A stretch of DNA of 64,000 nt, from the NCBI RefSeq assembly GCF_003610375.1, contig NZ_RAPZ01000016.1, forward strand, positions 1 through 64,000. The letters run 5' to 3'. The translations under genes were made by a program, and so were the position numbers. Within the stretch, counting starts at the first letter, position 1; the number at the start of each line of letters is the position of its first letter. Below are positions 58,728-64,000 of the stretch, in pieces. The notes under the pieces were generated by a model. That model searched no databases. It had not been told where the DNA came from and worked only from the letters and a program-made list of their open reading frames with translations. This DNA is from Sphingomonas sp. PP-CC-1A-547. GTDB taxonomy: Bacteria > Pseudomonadota > Alphaproteobacteria > Sphingomonadales > Sphingomonadaceae.

Positions 58728-59114
58728 TCAGCAGACCGAGCACCGGCTATAGCGAGCATCACGGGACGTCGCGGCGCCGATATGCCGCTCCAATAATTTG
58801 ACGGCGCTGGACAGCGTTTGGATGTCGAGACCCAAGTGAATGTGCCGGACCGATCCAGCGGTAGCGCCGTGACGGTAGCGAACGCAGAATACCCGGAGTG
58901 CCTCGAGCCTTGGATCCGCCAGGGCGTTGTTGTCCCGAATACCGAAAACATAGCTGATCGCACGGGACATGCGCCGCGGGCGACATGCCGATGCAAGCGA
59001 GTCCTTCAAGGATAGCAGCACCACCTGCTGCTCGGTCACGGAAAGCCGATGCTCCACTAATATGTCCGGCACCCGGACTGTAGCGGTATCGTGGCGTATA
59101 GGGCGGTACAGCAC
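58728..59114 (-). CDS. Hypothetical protein, GTG start
   Basis: A 128-residue frame that starts 11 bases after the RND gene's stop and reads 'VPDILVEHRLSVTEQQVVLL' and 'LADPRLEALRVFCVRYRHGA' in plausible helical patterns. There is no ribosome site and no recognised family. It may be a real small gene of the minus-strand unit or chance; close packing is the main argument. Confidence 0.4.
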   Translation of the reverse strand: MLYRPIRHDTATVRVPDILVEHRLSVTEQQVVLLSLKDSLASACRPRRMSRAISYVFGIRDNNALADPRLEALRVFCVRYRHGATAGSVRHIHLGLDIQTLSSAVKLLERHIGAATSRDARYSRCSVC

Positions 59115-59124
59115 GCTTTGCCGA

Positions 59125-60963
59125 TCATGCCGAAACGAGTTGTGACGAAGGCGACGGCTCCCGGCGATCGTCCGCAGGCGGCCTTATCCGGAACCACAGG
59201 GCGTAAAGCGCAGGCAGGAACACCAGCGTCAGGACCGTCCCGCCCAGCGTCCCGCCGATCAGCGTGACCGCCATCGATCCCCAGAACACCGAACTGATCA
59301 ACGGGACGAAGGCGAGCACGGCTGCCATTGCCGTCAGGATCACGGGCCGCGAACGCTGCACGGTCGCCTCGACGACCGCGTCATAGGGATCCATCCCCTC
59401 CCGCTCGTGATCGTGGATCTGCCCGATCAGGATCAGCGTATTGCGCATCAGGATGCCCGCCAGCGCGATCAGACCGAGGATCGCGTTGAACCCGAACGGC
59501 TGGCCCGTGACGAGCAGCGTCGGCACCACGCCGATGAGCCCCAGCGGCGCGGTCAGCAGAACGATCGCCATCGCCGACAAGCTGCGCACCTGGAGGATGA
59601 TCACGATCATCATTAGCACGATCATGATCGGGAAGATCGGCGCGAGCGCGGCGTTCGCCTTGCCGGCCTCCTCGATCGAGCCGGCCATGTCGATATGGTA
59701 GCCGGACGACAGCGTATTGATGATCGGTTGTAGCTTCTCGAGCATCGCGGTCGATACATCGGGCGGCTGCAATCCGTCAGCGATGTCGCCGCGAACCGTG
59801 ATCGTCGTCAGCCGGTCGCGGTGTTGCAGGGTCGGATCTTCCATGCGAACTTCGAGCTTGCCGATCTGGCTTACGGGTACGCGCTGGCCATTAGAGCCGG
59901 TCAGCATGTAGTCGCCGATGCGCGCCGGATCGAGCCGATCGCTGCCACCGGACCGCGCCACCACATCGACCGTCCGGATATCCTCGCGCGCCTGGCTGAC
60001 CGTCGTACCGGTCAACAGGAACTGAAGCTGCTCGGCCACGTCGCTCGATGTCAGGCCGAGCGCGCGCAACCGGTCCTGCTCGAGCACGAAGTGCAGCGCA
60101 GGCGCGCGGTCGCCCCAGTCGGCGTTGACGGTACGCATCGTGGGATCCCGTTGCATCACGCCCTGCACCTTGTCGGCGATGCTGCGGACGGCTGCGAGAT
60201 CGGGACCACTCACACGGAACGCGACGGGGAAGGGGGAGTAGGGGCCGAACACGAGTTGCGTCGCGCGAACTCGTGCCTGTGGCGCGAGCCCCTCCGCCGC
60301 CGCCTCACGCAGCCGCACCTTCAAGGCGTCGCGTGCATCCTCGTCGGCAGTCAGGACGATGATCTTGGCAAAGGACGGGTCGGGCAGCTCCGGCGACAGC
60401 GACATGAAGAAACGCGGTGCGCCCTGACCGACATAGGTCGTGACGACCTTGGCCTCGGGCTGCTTGCGCAACCACGTCTCGACCAGTGTCGCGGCTTCGC
60501 CGGTCTGCGCGATCGCGGTGCCCTTGGGCATCTGCACCTCGACCAGCACCTCTGGCCGGTCCGAGGCGGGAAAGAACTGCTTGTTGACCAGCGCCATGCC
60601 CGCGCCTGCAATCAGGAACGCACCCAGCGTCGCCAATGCGACCAGCAATTTGCGCCGCACCGCCCAGGCGATGATGCTGCGGACCCTTTCGTAGCGCGGC
60701 GTCCGGTAGATCGCGGCGTGCCCACCCTCGATCGGCTTGATCTCGGGCAGCATCTTCACGCCCATGTATGGCGTGAAGATCACCGCGACGAACCACGATG
60801 CGATCAGCGCGAAACCGACCACCCAGAAGATGTTGCCGGCATATTCGCCCGCCGTCGACTGCGCGAAGCCGACCGGCATCAGCCCGATCACGGTCACCAG
60901 CGTGCCGGCCAGCATCGGCGCAGCAGTGTGGCTCCAGGCATAGGCCGATGGGAAGGCACCGCG
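59125..60963 (-). pseudogene. RND-family efflux pump, C-terminal two thirds only
   Basis: The frame from about 60963 to the stop at 59125 encodes '[20 protein letters not shown]' onward through the RND core ('STAGEYAGNIFWVVGFALIA', 'FIGGTLGGTVLTLVFLPALY'-type C-terminus). A complete RND pump is about 1030-1050 residues; roughly 420 N-terminal residues are missing. The upstream side joins a phosphoketolase fragment. The first ATG (60915) would give 596 residues, but a half-pump lacking the first pore-domain half should be non-functional. Confidence 0.85.
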
Positions 60964-60984
60964 TGTTGGATGTCGGAGTCGCGC

Positions 60985-61535
60985 CTACCGTAGCCGCGGC
61001 TGCGCAGGCAGTGATCGCCGACCGACAACAGGCAGTTCGCATCGGGCGGCAGATAGATCCGCGCGACGTCCGCGGTCTTGTTCGCGACGTGATCGATGAA
61101 CCCCGGATCCTGATGCGACAGCCCGTTGTGATCCTGCCGCCAGGCATGCGACGTCAGCAGGTAATTGAGCGACGCGATCGGCCGCCGCCACGGGATCGTC
61201 CTGGTCGTCTTCAGCCACTTGGCATGCTGGTTGACCATCGAATCGACGATGTGGACGAACGCCTCGTAACACGAAAACAGCCCATGCCGCCCGGTCAGCA
61301 GATACCCCTCCAGCCAACCCTGGCAGAGATGCTCGCTCAGCACTTCCATCACGCGACCGTCCGGCCCGAGATGCTCGTCGACCGGCTCGATCTCTGCCAT
61401 CCAGACCTTTCTCGACACGTCGTACACGTCGGCGAGCCGGTTCGACGCGGTCTCGTCCGGCCCGAATAGTCGGAAGTTCACACTCGCAAGATTGAGCTTC
61501 ATCACGTCGCGCAGATACCGGCCGAGCACGCGCGT
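60985..61535 (-). pseudogene. Internal fragment of a phosphoketolase
   Basis: The minus-strand frame reads '[20 protein letters not shown]', '[20 protein letters not shown]', '[20 protein letters not shown]', '[20 protein letters not shown]' and '[20 protein letters not shown]', all typical of the middle of Xfp phosphoketolases (about 790 residues). Both ends of the enzyme are absent: it continues in frame from a hydrolase fragment upstream and joins the RND fragment around 60963-60985. Confidence 0.85.
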
Positions 61536-61612
61536 CGCCCAGTTCTCAGAGTGATCGCGCACGCTCTTCACCGCGACCGCCATGCGTCGGAATTCCGCCT
61601 CCACATCGTGGC

Positions 61613-62039
61613 CAAGCCCGGTCAGACGCGACACGACGCTTTCGGCAGGAGGATTCGACACCGGTCCCGCCCCGCCGAACACACGTGCGGTTCGGAACCG
61701 CGCGGAACATTGCGGGGCGCGCGGGGGACAGACCTAGGCCACCGCGGGCGTGTTGTTATACGGCAGATAGAGGACGCGGTACCCTCGGCCCGCAATCGTC
61801 CTCATCAGCAGCATCGGCGCGTGTTGTCCTCCGTTTGTGCCGGGGAGGAACACGACCAACGGCGCATCTCGTGTGGCCGGCCCTCCGTTCAGGACCACGT
61901 TTGGGTCGTTGAACCGCTGGATGCGCGGGTCCGCGGCCGACGGCAAAATCCGCTCGACATCGCTCTGTGCCGAAGCGCCGGACGTTGTCAGGATCACGAC
62001 CAGCGCAGAAACGACCTTGTGGGAAGAATGCTTTCTCAA
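61613..62039 (-). pseudogene. Alpha/beta hydrolase N-terminal fragment with an internal TAG
   Basis: The gene begins at 62039 with a signal peptide ('VVSALVVILTTSGASAQSDV') and the hydrolase sequence 'APLVVFLPGTNGGQHAPMLL', then stops at TAG (61734-61736). Past the TAG the same frame continues '[14 protein letters not shown]' and '...[14 protein letters not shown]', as in homologues where Gln stands at the stop position, so a CAG-to-TAG change is likely. The catalytic Ser region is absent because the sequence then passes into phosphoketolase (between 61613 and 61535). Confidence 0.75.
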
Positions 62040-62123
62040 GCTAACACCTCCGATTGCGATGATCGTCGAGGATCGTGGGTCGTGGGATCCTCGACCCTCC
62101 AGCCAGCAACAAGCGCGTATGCC

Positions 62124-62578
62124 TTACCGGCGCACCAGCTTGAGCATGCCACCGTCATACCAGGTCATGGCTAGCACCCCGCCCGCGCCTCGGAAGACCA
62201 CGGGGTTGTCATCGGGGCCCCAGCTGCCGGATCGGCATTTGATTGCGAAGGTCGTCGGCCGTGGCATGCGCAGCTTGCGAAGTTGCACGCGTAGCTCTGC
62301 CGGCGCTGGTTTGTCGACCCGCACGAACTGTGGGTCCGAGCAGGCATCGTGCGTCGCCTGCGGCTGATCCCAGGCAAGACGCGTTCGGGAAAATGTCAGG
62401 CGCTTGCCCATCAAACTCGGATCATTGTCGCTAAGGGCTTGCACACCCTCGTCGTCAACCGCGACACCTGCCAATGGCCGGCGAACGCCGTCACATCGGC
62501 CCTGGATTGCGCGGTCGCCGCTGGTACCGCGAGGATCGCGATCACCATTGCGATATCCAGGACGCGTGCTTTCCTCAT
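62124..62578 (-). pseudogene. Frameshifted secreted-protein gene
   Basis: A strong ribosome site AAGGAGAG precedes ATG at 62578, which opens a signal peptide ('RVLDIAMVIAILAVPAATAQ') and 'DVTAFAGHWQV', then hits a stop about 55 codons in. From about 62467 the neighbouring frame continues 'GVAVDDEGVQALSDNDPSLM' to the stop at 62124, with 'CRSGSWGPDDNPVVFRGAGG'. A one-base deletion just after GGCCATTGGCAGGT joins them as HWQV-VAVDD. Family unknown. Confidence 0.75.
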
Positions 62579-62857
62579 TCGCTCTCTCCTTGTTGAAGCC
62601 CGTCGACGCGGTACATCTCAAGCGCAGTCACGTCGGTCGTATCGCAGGGATGGATCTTGGGGCGTCTGGGACGATCGTATCATCGCCCCTTTCCAGTACC
62701 GTTCCGCTCGAATGTCACTTGCCGGCATGGTCACTCGTCTCCGAAGTCGATGCAGCGTTTTGAAGCGTGTCTGTATCCGAGGCATGACAAATCAACGACT
62801 TATGTAACATTTTGTCACGTGGCTTGCCTTCGGGCGGTCGCTGGTCTTCAGTCAGAC

Positions 62858-63556
62858 ATGACCGATCGTCCGATCGTTGCCGTCTGCGAGGACGATGCCG
62901 ACATCCGTGAACTGCTCGCGGCCTCCCTTGCCGCACAGGGCTTTGTCGTGGAGACCGCAACCGATGCCGTGGCACTCGACAGCGTGCTCGCGAACACCAA
63001 AGTGTCGCTGGTGGTGCTGGACTGGATGTTACCCGGCGAGAACGGTCTGTCTGTGTGCCGACGCCTGTCCGCCGGTAATGGTCCACCGGTGATCATGCTC
63101 ACCGCACGGGACGAGGATGGCGATCGCGTTGCGGGACTCGACGGCGGTGCGGACGATTATGTATCCAAGCCGTTCAACCCCCGTGTCTTGCTGTCGCGGA
63201 TCAACGCTGTCCTGCGGCGTGGCGGTGCTCAGGTGGACGGTGATGTGCTGAGGGTTGCCGATCTGACGATCGACCCGGATGCACGGCGGGTTATGCTGGA
63301 CGAACGTGACGTTGCGTTGACGGCGTCCGAATATGACCTGCTGCTCTGCTTCGTACGCGCGCCGCAACGGGTGTTGTCGCGTGATCAGCTTCTGGATGCC
63401 ACCCGGGGCCGTACCGCCGACATGTTCGACCGGACAATCGATATGCAGGTGAGCCGGTTGCGCCGTCGATTGGAGGAGTCGGGTAGCGAGGTCGCGGTAC
63501 TCATTCGCACCGTCCGCAACGCCGGCTACATTCTCGCCGCCTCGACACGCCGTTGA
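62858..63556 (+). CDS. OmpR-family response regulator
   Basis: A 232-residue regulator: receiver domain with 'CEDDADIRELLAASL' and phospho-acceptor Asp55 in 'LVVLDWMLPGENGLSVCRRL', conserved Lys in 'ADDYVSKPFNPRVL', and a winged-helix output domain ('LTASEYDLLLCFVRAPQRVL', 'IDMQVSRLRRRLEESGSE'). The start at 62858 is the family start; the longer frame includes the promoter region. A sensor kinase gene begins 13 bases after its stop. Confidence 0.95.
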   Translation: MTDRPIVAVCEDDADIRELLAASLAAQGFVVETATDAVALDSVLANTKVSLVVLDWMLPGENGLSVCRRLSAGNGPPVIMLTARDEDGDRVAGLDGGADDYVSKPFNPRVLLSRINAVLRRGGAQVDGDVLRVADLTIDPDARRVMLDERDVALTASEYDLLLCFVRAPQRVLSRDQLLDATRGRTADMFDRTIDMQVSRLRRRLEESGSEVAVLIRTVRNAGYILAASTRR

Positions 63557-63569
63557 TGACGAGGTGGCG

Positions 63570-64000
63570 ATGAGAGGGCGCTTCGACCTGTTCGGACGGC
63601 TGCTGCTGATCCTCGTCGGCAGCGTGCTTCTCTTGGGGGCCACCAGCGTGACGCTCATTCTCGTCCACGACGAACTGCGGCCCCGGCGTCCATCGACCTT
63701 TCCCCGCGTTCGGCAGGCGGCGGGCATCATCGACCTCGCGGTCGGGCCGAGTGCACCCTTGCGTCAAATTCTGCTGCGGGCGGCCAACGGCTCGGATCTA
63801 TCCGCGGTCATTCTGGCCACCCCGCCGCCGCCCGGCAAGTTGCAGCGCGCGCCGAAGCTCACCGCAAAACTGAAGGGGTTCATGAGAACCACCACACCGG
63901 TGATGGCTTACACCGATCCTCGCTACCGGCCTATTCGCAGAGGCAGCCCGATCGAAGGCTTTCTGGCGCGAGCAATCGCTCGCCTGCCCGACGGCAGCGT
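63570..64000 (+). CDS. Sensor histidine kinase, N-terminal part cut by the window edge
   Basis: An open frame from ATG at 63570 (GAGGTG upstream) runs to the window end, 143 codons: a signal/membrane segment 'LFGRLLLILVGSVLLLGATS' and a periplasmic region ('RPRRPSTFPRVRQAAGIIDL' and 'VILATPPPPGKLQRAPKL'). The kinase domain lies beyond the window. Its position directly after the response regulator makes a sensor role very likely, and the N-terminal layout fits EnvZ/RstB-type kinases. Confidence 0.8.
   Translation, partial: MRGRFDLFGRLLLILVGSVLLLGATSVTLILVHDELRPRRPSTFPRVRQAAGIIDLAVGPSAPLRQILLRAANGSDLSAVILATPPPPGKLQRAPKLTAKLKGFMRTTTPVMAYTDPRYRPIRRGSPIEGFLARAIARLPDGS

Noticed and set aside
1..64000. 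CRISPR arrays, tRNA or rRNA genes
   Set aside because: No regularly spaced repeats, cloverleaf-like ends or conserved rRNA segments were seen anywhere in the window.

Overview
The window is GC-rich DNA packed with short intergenic gaps and ATGA/TGATG gene overlaps. The content (MucR/Ros regulator, AEC and DHA1 transporters, PaoABC-type molybdo-oxidase, PQQ dehydrogenase, many VOC, SDR and cupin enzymes, IS110 and IS1182 elements) points to an alphaproteobacterium, most likely a sphingomonad. No rRNA, tRNA, ribosomal protein or replication gene was seen, so a plasmid or an accessory chromosomal region is equally possible.

Layout. 1-0.3 kb: the first codons of an IS110-type transposase and its upstream noncoding end. 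0.3-8.3 kb: small-molecule enzymes (NTF2-like, VOC, PPOX, nitronate monooxygenase) with a LysR regulator, then a PadR-led set of three transcription units sharing one 25-bp promoter/operator motif. 8.7-17 kb: an all-minus-strand accessory island with a 1012-aa HUH relaxase-like protein, a second small HUH-like protein, a divergent sigma-70-like gene coupled to a small acidic protein, several orphan proteins with an RLWL-type motif, and a set of concentric inverted repeats. 17.2-21.3 kb: secreted or membrane proteins and a lipoprotein S8 protease with a C-terminal barrel-like region. 21.3-26 kb: a hairpin-rich stretch, an orphan gene, a MucR regulator lacking zinc-ligand cysteines, and a complete IS1182-family element with terminal repeats and a GATCG duplication.

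26-45 kb: metabolic and export genes: VOC/epoxide-hydrolase-like pair, DHA1 exporter with divergent TetR, AEC transporter with FAD protein, tandem cupins, LysR, carboxymuconolactone decarboxylase-like proteins with a tautomerase, SDR, Bcr/CflA pump, a paralogous LysR, PQQ dehydrogenase, and moaA with a coupled lipoprotein. 45-55 kb: one compact operon encoding a NepI-like exporter, XdhC chaperone, PaoA/B/C subunits, an isochorismatase-like hydrolase, a second PaoC-like catalytic subunit and an SMP-30/gluconolactonase protein. moaA nearby fits the molybdenum-cofactor demand.

55-64 kb: an RibD/DHFR-like reductase, an SDR broken by a one-base deletion, an intact SDR, a YkgJ-like protein, then a graveyard of damaged genes: an alpha/beta hydrolase stopped by TAG and joined in frame to an internal phosphoketolase fragment, which abuts the C-terminal two thirds of an RND pump, plus a frameshifted secreted-protein gene. 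The window ends in an OmpR-type response regulator and the start of its sensor kinase.

The best candidates for undescribed biology are the relaxase/sigma/orphan island with its concentric palindrome, and the three-site PadR regulon.
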